Shown: positions 37,261 to 45,618, counted from the first letter of the stretch. The stretch: DNA of 45,618 nt from Desulfobacterales bacterium (GCA_025453995.1 JALOPH010000002.1:1-45618), one strand, 5' to 3'. The notes: generated by a model from the sequence alone, not told the origin. Numbers and translations: made by a program.

Positions 37261-39161
37261 ACAGAAACAAGTGGTTCGCAAAAAAAAACTTGATACCACA
37301 ATGAAAAAATGATGAGCGAGAAAACCTGATCCGCTTTTGACACCAAAGTTTCAGGTCCGACTCCGTATGCGCTGACCTCATACACCAGTTTTTTTGCGAC
37401 ATCCGGATCGATAATCCCCTGCTGCCGGATCATGTCCCCAAGCAGAATCTCCTGAAGTATCTCCGGCAGTGTTTCAGGGTATGAAAGCCAGTCGGCAAGG
37501 GGAATGGTGAACGGCTGTTTTTTTCGACGCGCCGTAGCATCGTCCAGCATGCCATATTTTTTATATGCATAGCTGCAAATAAATTTTTCCCGATCGAGTT
37601 CAAGGTTGACCTTAAAACGAACTGGTAAAGAAGCGGCAAATTCTGCCAGCCGATAATCCAAAAAAGGTGTCCGAGCCTCAAGAGAATGGCGCATCGAAAG
37701 TCGATCCAACCGAAGAATCACGTAATCCGCAAGTCGGAATCTGCTTTCAAATCCAATAGCTGCATTAAGCGGGTCCTCTTTCCCTGTTAGGAAAGGGTAT
37801 GCATCTTTCGGGAAGAGATTATCTCCAATCTCAGCTCCGATCATCCGACTGATTTCATCTTCTGCAAATAAGGCTTCATTTTGGATGTACCGCTTTGCCG
37901 GATCATGGCTCCTGTTGGCCAAGTATAACTTCAATTCAGGATAAGCATCCAAAATTTTTTTTTTCATGTTTTCTGATAGGTCTGGGAAACATGAGGCTGC
38001 GGATTCAATCATGAATTTCCGATATCCGCCAAAAATCTCATCAGCGCCCTCCCCAGTCAATACGACTTTTAACTGCCGGCCCGCCATTTCGCATACCATG
38101 TCAGTTGGAAGCAATGTACCCAGAGAAATCGGCTCTTCAAGAGAGCGGACGATATCCGGAAGCCTCGCCAATTCTTCTTTGCAACAATTCTTAGTATAAA
38201 GCTTTGACAAAGAAAATGTGTTTTTTTTATTTTTTATAAAAGTTTTCACATGATCGATTTCATTATACTTTGCCTCTTCAAACCCTATGGAAAAAAGACG
38301 CATCGATGGTTGAAACTCTGCAGCCTGGACGGAAACCGCCGATGAATCGATCCCTCCGGAAATCAGGGAACCCACCTCTACGTCGGATCTCAATCGAAGC
38401 TTGACAGCATCCCTAAACAGATGATGAAATCTTTCCGCAGCCTCGTCTAACGTAATATGATGATTAATACTGTCCAGGCGATATTCCCAATACCGGCAAA
38501 TACGATGCTCCCGGCGGATTAAATCAAATATCAGATAAGACCCCGGCGGCACTTTTCGAATATTTTTAAATAATGTTTCTCCACCGGGGATGTATCGGTA
38601 GGTGAAGTAAGTCGCAAGTCGAGGTTGATTGATCTCTTTTTTAACAGCACTCCCGACAATCAGCGGCTTGATTTCAGACGAAAACACAAAATCGCCTTCA
38701 TGGTTCGTGTAATATAATGGCTTGATGCCAAAACGATCACGGAAGAGAATCAGTTGGCTGCGGACGGGATCTAATATTGCTCCGGCATACATCCCGTTTA
38801 AATCATTTAAAAAATCAAGACCTTTTGATCTGTAAAGATGCAAAGCGACCTCAATATCTCCCCTGGTATAAAACACTTCCGGGTTCAGTTTTTCACGTAA
38901 TTCGATATAATTATATATCTGGCCGTTGCAAACAATGGCGGTATTATCTGAGCCGCAATGTATCGGCTGCATCCCTGTTTCCAGGTCTAGAATCGCCAAG
39001 CGAACAAGCCCCAGCCCCACAGTCCCGCAGGGAATCGGATATAAAACCTCCTTCTGATCATCCGGTCCCCGATGACGTTGCATTTTGCCCATAATCTCAA
39101 GGCGATGATGGATTTCCTCAGGTGAAAATTTATAGGAAACCATTCCATAAATGCCGCACAT
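37257..39161 (-). CDS. asnB: Asparagine synthetase-like glutamine amidotransferase
   Basis: A 634-aa AsnB-family enzyme. The N-terminal class II glutaminase domain begins with catalytic Cys2 (MCGIYGM) and is followed by a synthetase domain with the pyrophosphatase SGGIDSSAVS near residues 270-280 and TGEGADEIFGGY. It uses glutamine and ATP to amidate a carboxylate, possibly aspartate or a peptide acid. It is translated as a pair with the GCS2-like gene, so its substrate may be that gene's product. Both active sites look intact. Confidence 0.9.
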   Translation of the reverse strand: MCGIYGMVSYKFSPEEIHHRLEIMGKMQRHRGPDDQKEVLYPIPCGTVGLGLVRLAILDLETGMQPIHCGSDNTAIVCNGQIYNYIELREKLNPEVFYTRGDIEVALHLYRSKGLDFLNDLNGMYAGAILDPVRSQLILFRDRFGIKPLYYTNHEGDFVFSSEIKPLIVGSAVKKEINQPRLATYFTYRYIPGGETLFKNIRKVPPGSYLIFDLIRREHRICRYWEYRLDSINHHITLDEAAERFHHLFRDAVKLRLRSDVEVGSLISGGIDSSAVSVQAAEFQPSMRLFSIGFEEAKYNEIDHVKTFIKNKKNTFSLSKLYTKNCCKEELARLPDIVRSLEEPISLGTLLPTDMVCEMAGRQLKVVLTGEGADEIFGGYRKFMIESAASCFPDLSENMKKKILDAYPELKLYLANRSHDPAKRYIQNEALFAEDEISRMIGAEIGDNLFPKDAYPFLTGKEDPLNAAIGFESRFRLADYVILRLDRLSMRHSLEARTPFLDYRLAEFAASLPVRFKVNLELDREKFICSYAYKKYGMLDDATARRKKQPFTIPLADWLSYPETLPEILQEILLGDMIRQQGIIDPDVAKKLVYEVSAYGVGPETLVSKADQVFSLIIFSLWYQVFFCEPLVSV

Positions 39162-39451
39162 AAAATCCGTTGTCCCGATTAAAATTATGATTGATTTAAT
39201 AATACATCATCATTTCAAGGCGTTTGCCCATACCATTATTATTAAATGAATGAAAACACAATAATTTAATAGTATTACATAAAAAAAACTTTCTATTGTA
39301 CTGATAATGTGCAGGCTTTCGCCACTGAGACCGCCGTCGATCATTGACAAACCCACATGAACCATTTATTTTAAAGTAAAATTATAGATTTCTGAGCCGA
39401 CACTATTCTTTTTCATCATCAGGTTGACTGACTCAAGCTGAATTTTCCATT
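39162..39451. other. AT-rich divergent intergenic region
   Basis: A 290-bp gap between the start of the asnB-type gene (minus) and the CULT-domain gene (plus). It is AT-rich and must hold the promoters for both directions. I see no convincing -35/-10 pair, no clear inverted repeat and no RNA gene. Confidence 0.5.
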
Positions 39452-39877
39452 ATGGATAGCACGATCTATTTAAAAAAAAACAAACCGTCAAATAACAAAA
39501 GACCTGATTGGAATCTCAGCTCTCAAGAAAAAATAAGCTCACAAAAGCAAGAGATAGCTGATCAAGGGAAATATTTGTTATGCAGGCAATGCCTTCAGGT
39601 CATTACCCATCGATCACTTAAAATTATCATCCATGGAACCCATGAACACACTTTTGCCAACCCTTACGGTATCGTCTATGAAATCGGTTGTTTCCAGTCC
39701 GCAAGTGGTTGTGGATACGTGGGTTCCCCCACGGATGAATTCAGCTGGTTTAGGGGGTTCAAATGGCAGGTTGCGGTTTGCGCGTCCTGTCTCACGCACT
39801 TGGGATGGCTGTTTACATCTTCAGGCATTGATAGTTTTATCGGCCTCATTCTTGAACGTCTTGAGGAGACTCGATAA
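39452..39877 (+). CDS. Stand-alone CULT (cereblon thalidomide-binding) domain protein
   Basis: A 141-aa protein whose residues about 42-123 read as a CULT domain, the ligand-binding part of eukaryotic cereblon, known in bacteria from Magnetospirillum MsCI4. Zinc ligands are C44/C47 (CRQC) and C110/C113 (CASC). The cage tryptophans are W99 (SWF), W105 (KW) and W119 (HLGW), with F121 after them. NPYG (70-73) matches the NPHG loop and E96 precedes the first Trp, as in human CRBN. There is no signal peptide or Lon-like domain. The first ~40 residues are polar and probably disordered. The ATG lacks a clear ribosome-binding site. The physiological ligand is unknown; related domains bind cyclic imides and uridine. 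Confidence 0.88.
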   Translation: MDSTIYLKKNKPSNNKRPDWNLSSQEKISSQKQEIADQGKYLLCRQCLQVITHRSLKIIIHGTHEHTFANPYGIVYEIGCFQSASGCGYVGSPTDEFSWFRGFKWQVAVCASCLTHLGWLFTSSGIDSFIGLILERLEETR

Positions 39878-39938
39878 TGATTATGACCGATCATTCAAAT
39901 AAAAAAACTGATTTATAACAAAATTTCGGGAGGTTTTT

Positions 39939-40562
39939 ATGACAATTAATGAAATGATAAAAAATATCAGATGGCTGGGCCACGATGGTTTTATGATTGA
40001 TGCTTCAAAAACAATTTGCATAGACCCTTATCAAATTCTAACTGATAAAAAAGCGGATCTCATTCTCATTACCCATGATCATTTTGATCATTGCTCCCCG
40101 GAAGATATAGCAAAAATTCAGCATGAAAAATCCATCGTCATTACTGAAAAGGATTCAGCCAAAAAATTATCCGGAGATGTTCGCACAATAAAACCCGGAG
40201 AGGTCATAACCATTGACAATATCAGAATTGAAGGGGTTCGAGCATACAATGTAAATAAAAACTTCCATCCCAAAACAAATGACTGGCTGGGATTTATTGT
40301 CGGTGTTGATGGCGTGAAAATCTATCATGCGGGCGATACAGACCTTATTCCAGAGATGGCAGGCATCCAGACAGACATTGCATTATTGCCAGTTTCCGGC
40401 ACCTACGTGATGACCGCAAACGAAGCCGTTGAAGCTGCAAAATTAATTAAACCGTCGGTTGCCATCCCGATGCATTACGGCGCAATTGTCGGCGACAAAA
40501 GCGACGCGATATTGTTTAAAGAGGGATTGAAAGGGAAATTCGATGTGGTGATTCTGGGTTGA
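39939..40562 (+). CDS. Metallo-beta-lactamase-fold metal-dependent hydrolase (UPF0173-like)
   Basis: A 207-aa MBL-fold protein with the signature THDHFDHCS (HxHxDH) near residues 46-54, then HAGDTD and a late PMHYG, completing the two-metal site. It resembles the YtkL/UPF0173 group, whose substrates are mostly unknown. GGGAGG lies 6 nt before the ATG. It follows the CULT gene by 61 bp on the same strand. Confidence 0.87.
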   Translation: MTINEMIKNIRWLGHDGFMIDASKTICIDPYQILTDKKADLILITHDHFDHCSPEDIAKIQHEKSIVITEKDSAKKLSGDVRTIKPGEVITIDNIRIEGVRAYNVNKNFHPKTNDWLGFIVGVDGVKIYHAGDTDLIPEMAGIQTDIALLPVSGTYVMTANEAVEAAKLIKPSVAIPMHYGAIVGDKSDAILFKEGLKGKFDVVILG

Positions 40563-40637
40563 TTGAAAACGCCAGCAGCATTGAAATGGTTGAAAGAATT
40601 TTTCATATGAGGATTTGGCGGTTACTATTTGATATGA

Positions 40638-40652
40638 ATATCATATTGATAT
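40638..40652. promoter_or_regulatory. Perfect palindrome abutting a -35 box
   Basis: ATATCA-TAT-TGATAT is a perfect 6-bp inverted repeat with a 3-bp spacer, its last base being the first base of the -35 hexamer. The preceding GATATGAATATC is a second, overlapping dyad. This looks like a regulator site. No regulator gene is adjacent. Confidence 0.45.
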
Positions 40653-40680
40653 TGACAAATAAACATTCCTTTACTATAAA
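40652..40680 (+). promoter_or_regulatory. Near-consensus sigma-70 promoter
   Basis: TTGACA (40652-40657), exactly 17 nt, TATAAA (40675-40680). It is the best sigma-70 match I found in the window. It drives the Cys-rich secreted protein with a leader of roughly 125 nt. Confidence 0.65.
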
Positions 40681-40811
40681 ATAATCACTTATATTTAAAG
40701 GCGTTTTGATTAAGTTATAAGTTTTTTATTTTTTTTGCATAGAGTGTTGTGACGAATTTAAAAAAATTAAAATAAGGCTTATTGGGTCAGCACAAAGGAT
40801 CTTGCAAATTA

Positions 40812-41927
40812 ATGTCGAAATACTCTGATATCCGCCAAGCGTACGCCGCTATAATCATTTTAACTCTATCTCTGTTATTCGCTCACCTCTTCCCTGGACC
40901 GGTGTCAGCGGAAATGAAGCAACTGTCCGAAATACAGAACGGACTTTTTCACATTAATCCCAAAAGCATGGAATTCACAGCCGAAACCTCTATCATCGAC
41001 AATTTTATTGATGATGAACAATTGGATTATTTTATTTATACATCTGCGACTGAACCATTTCTCCCGGCGGATGGACATTATCCTTACTCGGTGATTGACT
41101 TTAACGCATTAGGATCGGATCTGGTAATCCTGTATAAATATGATTCCATTGCCTGCTGCCCATACCCGGCCAAAGCATATTTGAGCAGAAACAATATCTC
41201 AATTTCGGATTTCACCAATCAGCCATCACCGCCCACGGTGACGATGAATGTTGTTAAAGGAAATGATCCTATCCGCAATGACAAAGTTACTGCCCTTATA
41301 TTTTGCATTAATAATTTTGAAGCGACCATGGATGAAAGCATTCGCAGATACCGCTTAGATGGATGTGATGAATTTGGAGAAGACATTTGCAACCCCGGTG
41401 TTTGCGAAGAAGAAGTTGTCGAATGCAATTCCTGTTTGCCAAAATCCAATTGCACGACATCCAAACAGCCCATTGAAACCGGTTTTAAAACTAATGCACT
41501 ACTTCTCGGATCATCGGAAACATCAGTTGGAGCGGGCGTTGGTTATACATCGAATGTTTATATGAAAGTCATCAGCGGCCGTGTAGCAGTTTGGATTAGT
41601 AAAAGTTACCCTAAATGCCCAGAAGAACCAGTTAAAAACAGAAGCTGCCTGCCGCCGTCAGATCGACCAAAACCCAAACAACCCATTTACCTTATCCGTT
41701 CAATTCTTCCGTTCCCATGTGATGAAGAACCTTTGTGGCCTGAGCCTCCCAAACGCACTTGTGTTTTTGGACAAGTACCGGAAAGGACTACTCCTGCCGC
41801 AATCAATTGGAGCTATAACTATTCCAAAAATCCAGATTTTATGAAATCTGACAATTCTATTCAAAATGTAAATTCGCAGAACAATAAACTTACAAACTCA
41901 GATTATTTTTGTCCGACGTGTAAATAA
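40812..41927 (+). CDS. Exported cysteine-rich protein of unknown function
   Basis: A 371-aa protein starting at the ATG at 40812 (AAAGGAT about 11 nt upstream). An N-terminal signal peptide (hydrophobic about residues 11-30, cleavage probably after VSA near 34) sends it out of the cytoplasm. Cysteines are frequent: an adjacent pair near residue 115, a dense group about 185-220, Cys-Pro-rich segments after 275, and CPTC just before the C-terminal Lys. The cysteines suggest disulfides or metal binding. I recognise no domain. It has its own strong promoter and no obvious operon partner. Confidence 0.75.
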   Translation: MSKYSDIRQAYAAIIILTLSLLFAHLFPGPVSAEMKQLSEIQNGLFHINPKSMEFTAETSIIDNFIDDEQLDYFIYTSATEPFLPADGHYPYSVIDFNALGSDLVILYKYDSIACCPYPAKAYLSRNNISISDFTNQPSPPTVTMNVVKGNDPIRNDKVTALIFCINNFEATMDESIRRYRLDGCDEFGEDICNPGVCEEEVVECNSCLPKSNCTTSKQPIETGFKTNALLLGSSETSVGAGVGYTSNVYMKVISGRVAVWISKSYPKCPEEPVKNRSCLPPSDRPKPKQPIYLIRSILPFPCDEEPLWPEPPKRTCVFGQVPERTTPAAINWSYNYSKNPDFMKSDNSIQNVNSQNNKLTNSDYFCPTCK

Positions 41928-41943
41928 ACTTTATCCAAAGTTT
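41926..41943 (+). terminator. Weak terminator-like hairpin
   Basis: AAACTTT-ATCC-AAAGTTT immediately after the stop codon forms a 7-bp AT-rich stem with a 4-nt loop, followed by only one further T. It may be a weak terminator or an mRNA end-stabiliser. Confidence 0.25.
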
Positions 41944-42010
41944 TCATCACCTGATCATAAACCTAATAAACTCCGCTCCCCAACCCAGCTCCATTCTTTT
42001 GTTTTTTTTA

Positions 42011-42039
42011 TTGACACTTTGAATTCAATAAATTAATGT
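42011..42039 (+). promoter_or_regulatory. Candidate promoter for the EF-G paralogue
   Basis: Consensus TTGACA at 42011-42016, with a weak -10 (TTAATG/TAATGT) 16-17 nt further at 42033-42039, about 70 bp before the ATG, in an AT-rich 182-bp gap. Confidence 0.4.
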
Positions 42040-42109
42040 AACAAATTTTTATTATTACCACAATTTATAAATTATTCATCCATTTGAGCAGAAAGATTAA
42101 TTAAAACAA

Positions 42110-44197
42110 ATGAATACAGAAATACAACAGGTAAGAAATATCGGTATCAGCGCCCATATTGATTCGGGTAAAACAACTCTCACAGAGCGGATTCTATATT
42201 TTACAAAACGGATTCATCGAATCCATGAGGTCAAAGGCAAAGACGGTGTCGGCGCCACCATGGATTCGATGGAGCTTGAAAAAGAACGCGGCATTACCAT
42301 CGCATCGGCTTCAACCTACTGCGAATGGAAAAACCATGAAATCAATATCATCGACACGCCGGGACATGTGGATTTTACCATTGAGGTGGAACGGGCGTTA
42401 CGCGTTCTGGACGGAGCGGTACTTGTCTTATGCGCGGTGGGAGGTGTGCAGTCCCAGTCTATTACCGTTGATCAACAGATGAAACGATACCAGGTCCCCT
42501 GTGTCGCATTTATCAACAAATGCGATCGAAACGGGGCAGACCCTATCCGGGTTATCGAACAGCTCAAAGAAAAATTAAATCACAATGCCGTTGCCCTGCA
42601 AATCCCAATCGGCCTTGAATCTGATTTTGAGGGACTTGTGGATCTGGTGTCAATGAAAGCCATCTATTTCGACGGCTCATTCGGTGAGAATATCCGGATA
42701 ACTGAAATTCCTGAGCACCTTAGGGATTTTGCGGAGAAAAAACATGAAGAGCTGATTGATGCGGCCGCCCTGTTTTCTGAAGATCTGACCGATGCGGTTC
42801 TGGAAGAAAAGGATATTCCGGAAAAACTTATCATTGAAGCCCTCCGTTGCGGAACGCTAAAACGAGAATTGACGCCGGTTTTCATGGGGTCTGCTTACAA
42901 AAACAAGGGGGTTCAAACGCTTTTGGATGCGGTTACCCTCTTCCTGCCCTCCCCCCTTGATGTCGTGAACGAGGCCCTGAATCTTGATCGGTCAGAGGAA
43001 AAAATCTTGTTGACGGGCAATCCGGGAGACCCCCTCGTCGCCCTCGCTTTCAAATTGGAAGATGGTCAATATGGTCAATTAAGTTATATCCGCCTTTACC
43101 AGGGAAAATTGGAAAAAGGGGATGTGGTCATCAACTCAAGGAGCCGCCAGAAAGTGAAAATCGGCAGGATTGTCCGCATGCATGCCGATCAAATGGAGGA
43201 GATATCAAGAATCAATGCGGGATACATCGGTGCTTTTTTCGGTATCGAATGCGCATCCGGGGATACGTTCACCTCTCCCGGCCTCAATGTCTCAATGACT
43301 TCCATGTACGTGCCTGAACCGGTAATATCCGTCGCCATCAAGCCCTCTACCATTCAATCCGAACATAACATGTCAAAGGCGCTTAATCGATTTACGAAGG
43401 AAGATCCAACGTTTAGATCTTATGTCAACAAAGAAACAGGGGAAACCATCATATCCGGAATGGGGGAACTGCACTTAGAAATCTACCTGGAACGGATGAA
43501 GCGTGAATACAATGCGGATATCATATCCGGGGAACCCAGCGTCGCATACCGGGAAACCATTACCTGCAAGAGTGATTTTGACTACATTCATAAGAAACAA
43601 ACTGGAGGATCGGGACAGTATGGGCGTGTGGCTGGATATATCGAACCGATTTCCGATGAGGAGTATGTTTTTGAAAACAAAATAACAGGAGGCGCAATCC
43701 CCACCCAATATATTCCCGCTTGTGAGAAAGGATTTAAGTCCTGCCTTGAAAAGGGCCCCTGGATGAAATACCCTGTGACCGGCATAAGAATCGTCATCAC
43801 AGACGGCGCTTCCCATTCGGTTGATTCATCGGATATGGCCTTCCAGGCAACTGCCCGCGGGGCTTTTCTGCAGGGATATTCAAAGGCGCGCCCGGTCCTT
43901 CACGAACCGATCATGAAAGTTGTTGTGGAAACCCCGGGAGAATTTCAGGGAAATGTCATGGGGTCTTTGAATCAGCGCAGAGGCATCATCATTGGATCCC
44001 ATGACGTCGGCCGCATGGCTTCCATAGAAGCTCAAGTCCCATTGGCTGAAATGTTTGGCTATTCAACTGCGTTAAGATCAATGACACAGGGAAAAGCCCA
44101 ATTTACCATGGAATTTTCGACATATAAACAAGTTCCCCAGAACATTCTGGATGAAATTCAAAAAAAAAATGAAAAAAAAGTGAAAAATGGATCATAG
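42110..44197 (+). CDS. fusA: Elongation factor G paralogue (mitochondrial EF-G1-like, spdEFG type)
   Basis: A 695-aa translational GTPase with all five EF-G domains. The G1 motif is AHIDSGKTT near residues 15-23, with Asp where classical bacterial EF-G has AHIDAGKTT. G2 is ERGITI, G3 is DTPGHVDF and G4 is [26 protein letters not shown] closely resembles mitochondrial EF-G1, which points to the spdEFG group known from spirochaetes, planctomycetes and deltaproteobacteria. No rpsL, rpsG or tuf gene is adjacent, so it is outside the str operon. It may be the main translocase or a paralogue; the window cannot say which. Confidence 0.93.
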   Translation: MNTEIQQVRNIGISAHIDSGKTTLTERILYFTKRIHRIHEVKGKDGVGATMDSMELEKERGITIASASTYCEWKNHEINIIDTPGHVDFTIEVERALRVLDGAVLVLCAVGGVQSQSITVDQQMKRYQVPCVAFINKCDRNGADPIRVIEQLKEKLNHNAVALQIPIGLESDFEGLVDLVSMKAIYFDGSFGENIRITEIPEHLRDFAEKKHEELIDAAALFSEDLTDAVLEEKDIPEKLIIEALRCGTLKRELTPVFMGSAYKNKGVQTLLDAVTLFLPSPLDVVNEALNLDRSEEKILLTGNPGDPLVALAFKLEDGQYGQLSYIRLYQGKLEKGDVVINSRSRQKVKIGRIVRMHADQMEEISRINAGYIGAFFGIECASGDTFTSPGLNVSMTSMYVPEPVISVAIKPSTIQSEHNMSKALNRFTKEDPTFRSYVNKETGETIISGMGELHLEIYLERMKREYNADIISGEPSVAYRETITCKSDFDYIHKKQTGGSGQYGRVAGYIEPISDEEYVFENKITGGAIPTQYIPACEKGFKSCLEKGPWMKYPVTGIRIVITDGASHSVDSSDMAFQATARGAFLQGYSKARPVLHEPIMKVVVETPGEFQGNVMGSLNQRRGIIIGSHDVGRMASIEAQVPLAEMFGYSTALRSMTQGKAQFTMEFSTYKQVPQNILDEIQKKNEKKVKNGS

Positions 44198-44266
44198 AGC
44201 GCATATGCAATCTTCCTGTTTCCATTTTTTTAACCAATTGAAATTAATTTGTTTAGGAGCTAAAAA

Positions 44267-44977
44267 ATGCTGAAAAAAAAACTGATCCTAAAAGATCCGC
44301 TTAAATTTTTAGGATTTGATTCTGAAGAAAATATCGCCACGGGCAGCACGGGAGCAGTGGTTGCCCGAGCAGGCGTGGGAAAAACAGCATTCCTTGTTCA
44401 ACTCGCCATCAGCGCTTTGCTCAAAGAAAAAAACGTGTTGCATATCAGCGTCCAGGATCTGGTGGATAAAGTAAATCTATGGTATTTTGAAATGTTTCAA
44501 AACATTACAAAATCTTTTGAATCCGGGCCGGCAAAAAAACTGTGGGACGAATTGCTGACCCGCAGATTTATCATGACGTTTGAAAATGAAAGTTTTGAAT
44601 TTGGAAAACTCCAGCAGCGAATCTCCGAATTAAAAACCCAGAATATCTTTATCCCTCACCTGATCATATTAGACGGACTCTCTTATAACACTTCCGATTT
44701 CAATGAACTCGCCCAATTCAGAAATTTTATCAAATCGCACTCAATGAGTCTCTGGTTCTGTGTTCGAACGAGTATTCCCTTTGAATCAGACCCGGATGAA
44801 TTGCTGAAACATCTGGGAACAGATTTTATTTCACTATTTGATACACTTTTGCTGATGATTCCCGAAAAAGAAAGGATTCAGGTAAAAAAATATATTTGGG
44901 GGAATCAAATCAATGCCGAACGGCCCGCTCTTTTTCTTGACCCGTCTTCCATGTTGATTCAGGAAAATCCGAGCTGA
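44267..44977 (+). CDS. RecA/KaiC-like P-loop ATPase of unknown function
   Basis: A 236-aa cytoplasmic protein. Walker A is ARAGVGKT (residues about 37-44), using Ala at the first position, and LIILDGL near residue 130 is a plausible Walker B. Between them is a charged region (about 70-120). The fold is probably RecA-like, but I see no DNA-binding or KaiC-specific motif. TAGGAGC lies before the ATG. It is 69 bp after the EF-G gene on the same strand and may be read from the same transcript. Confidence 0.8.
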   Translation: MLKKKLILKDPLKFLGFDSEENIATGSTGAVVARAGVGKTAFLVQLAISALLKEKNVLHISVQDLVDKVNLWYFEMFQNITKSFESGPAKKLWDELLTRRFIMTFENESFEFGKLQQRISELKTQNIFIPHLIILDGLSYNTSDFNELAQFRNFIKSHSMSLWFCVRTSIPFESDPDELLKHLGTDFISLFDTLLLMIPEKERIQVKKYIWGNQINAERPALFLDPSSMLIQENPS

Positions 44978-45117
44978 GTCTATTATCGCCCAATCTGACA
45001 CCCATCTGAGTGAAAAAACTTTTGAGATTGACGCAGTAAGCGTATTCCGCATTCCCTGGCCTTCATCAATAAATCCAATCAATAGTAAAACAGCCGCAGT
45101 TAAACAGATTAATTTTA

Positions 45118-45146
45118 TTGAAATTGACTTTGGTTCTTGATAAAAA
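45118..45146 (+). promoter_or_regulatory. Candidate promoter for the exported protein at the window edge
   Basis: TTGAAA (45118-45123), 17 nt, TAAAAA (45141-45146), about 100 bp ahead of the ATG at 45245. Moderate match. Confidence 0.35.
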
Positions 45147-45244
45147 GAGACGGTCGTGCATCTTTATTTTATATTGCTTGATCATATGAATGTCATTGCG
45201 GGGATACTTCCAAAACAGAACCTTCACATCAAGGGGAGAGAAAA

Positions 45245-45618
45245 ATGAGCCGAAAGAATTTATTCACTATTTTATTTTTATGCTGCTTCTTATTGGCGCA
45301 CTCCGCGCCGGGCGATTGCCAGGTAAAACCAAGATGCGCCGTTCTAATGTTGCACGCCGATGAGGCATCCACAGATATATATGAATTTGAAAGCAAAACA
45401 TTAACGACGCGCTTTACTGAAGAGCTTGTAAAATTTGAAAAATATGAAGTGATGGATAGCAGTGAAATGACCAAAATACTATCCGGCCAAAGCGAGGGAG
45501 GAGAGATCAAAACCTGCAAACTCAAAGGGTGCGCGGTGCGATCCGGCGCGGCATTAAATGTTGATTATGTTATTTATGGCGTTTTTGGCCATGTCGGCAG
45601 CATGTATTCCATTGAAAC
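45245..45618 (+). CDS. Exported protein, 5' part (CsgG/LpoB-like N-terminal fold possible), cut by window end
   Basis: The first 124 codons of a gene that runs off the window. A signal peptide (about residues 1-25, hydrophobic LFTILFLCCFLL) precedes a mature part that begins like CAVLMLHADEA and includes a helix with FTEELVKFEKYEVMD. The rest, with LNVDYVIYGVFG, fits the CsgG/TolB-N/LpoB style alpha-beta domain found in many exported proteins that bind outer-membrane or cell-wall partners. Cysteines near the cleavage site (C14, C15, C25) might allow lipidation, but no clear lipobox is seen. AAGGGGAGAG lies before the ATG. The family call is tentative. Confidence 0.7.
   Translation, partial: MSRKNLFTILFLCCFLLAHSAPGDCQVKPRCAVLMLHADEASTDIYEFESKTLTTRFTEELVKFEKYEVMDSSEMTKILSGQSEGGEIKTCKLKGCAVRSGAALNVDYVIYGVFGHVGSMYSIE

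Larger units (their letters stand above)
40563..40811. other. AT-rich intergenic region with promoter and palindrome
   Basis: This 249-bp gap carries the strong promoter and operator-like palindrome listed separately, and beyond them only AT-rich leader sequence. No terminator with a clear T-run was seen after the hydrolase gene. Confidence 0.5.

Noticed and set aside
1-45618. Sigma-54 (-24/-12) promoters, CRISPR arrays, insertion sequences, phage attachment sites
   Set aside because: I looked for TGGCAC-N5-TTGCA pairs, regular repeats, transposase motifs and a direct repeat at the tRNA 3' end and found none convincing by eye.

Overview
The window looks like a chromosomal segment of a Gram-negative, anaerobic, propionate-using member of the Desulfobacterota (Desulfobacteria-like). 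That placement is an inference from gene content: a methylmalonyl-CoA propionate pathway with a single-subunit-cytochrome (B-type) succinate dehydrogenase, a HcyBio/DUF39 homocysteine protein, LPS (Kdo/Lpt) genes, a sigma-54/PTS-Ntr block, and an EF-G of the type related to mitochondrial EF-G1. No sulfate-reduction gene lies in the window, so sulfate reduction is not shown. I see no insertion sequence, phage, CRISPR array or integrase. By eye the left three quarters have moderate GC, and the last ~6 kb (about 39-45.6 kb) are more AT-rich with looser spacing.

Region 1 (1-14.4 kb, minus strand). Read in the direction of transcription: a TetR-type regulator with a palindrome across its -10; methylmalonyl-CoA epimerase; methylmalonyl-CoA mutase; the MeaB chaperone; a carboxyltransferase (12S-like); a 78-aa accessory protein; a pyruvate/oxaloacetate carboxyltransferase fused to a biotin carrier (5S plus 1.3S); SucC; SucD; SdhC; SdhA; SdhB; and a small membrane protein. 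Together they form a nearly complete route from propionyl-CoA to fumarate. Oxaloacetate/pyruvate would carry the carboxyl group, and ATP or GTP would be made at SucCD. Fumarase and malate dehydrogenase are not here.

Region 2 (14.4-26.2 kb, minus strand). A GAF-MshEN-PilB/GspE ATPase without pilus genes nearby, a small membrane protein with its own promoter, an ABC-F ATPase, an NtrC-class response regulator, pyrC, pyrB, lepB, the HcyBio protein and a membrane-anchored M23 peptidase.

Region 3 (26.4-35.3 kb, plus strand). kdsA-kdsC-lptC-lptA-lptB-rpoN-hpf-ptsN-rapZ-EIIA(Man)-rimI-tpiA-secG, then a tRNA-Leu(GAG). The genes are tightly packed and several overlap. They link Kdo/LPS export to sigma-54 and a permease-free PTS.

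Region 4 (35.4-45.6 kb). On the minus strand: an asparagine-synthetase-like enzyme overlapping (ATGA) a short GCS2-family glutamate-cysteine-ligase-like protein, followed by a glutaredoxin and a PilZ-like protein. Divergent from these is a stand-alone CULT (cereblon thalidomide-binding) domain protein, the most unusual gene here. Then come a metallo-beta-lactamase-fold hydrolase, a Cys-rich secreted protein behind a strong promoter, an EF-G paralogue, a RecA-like P-loop protein and the start of an exported protein cut by the window edge.
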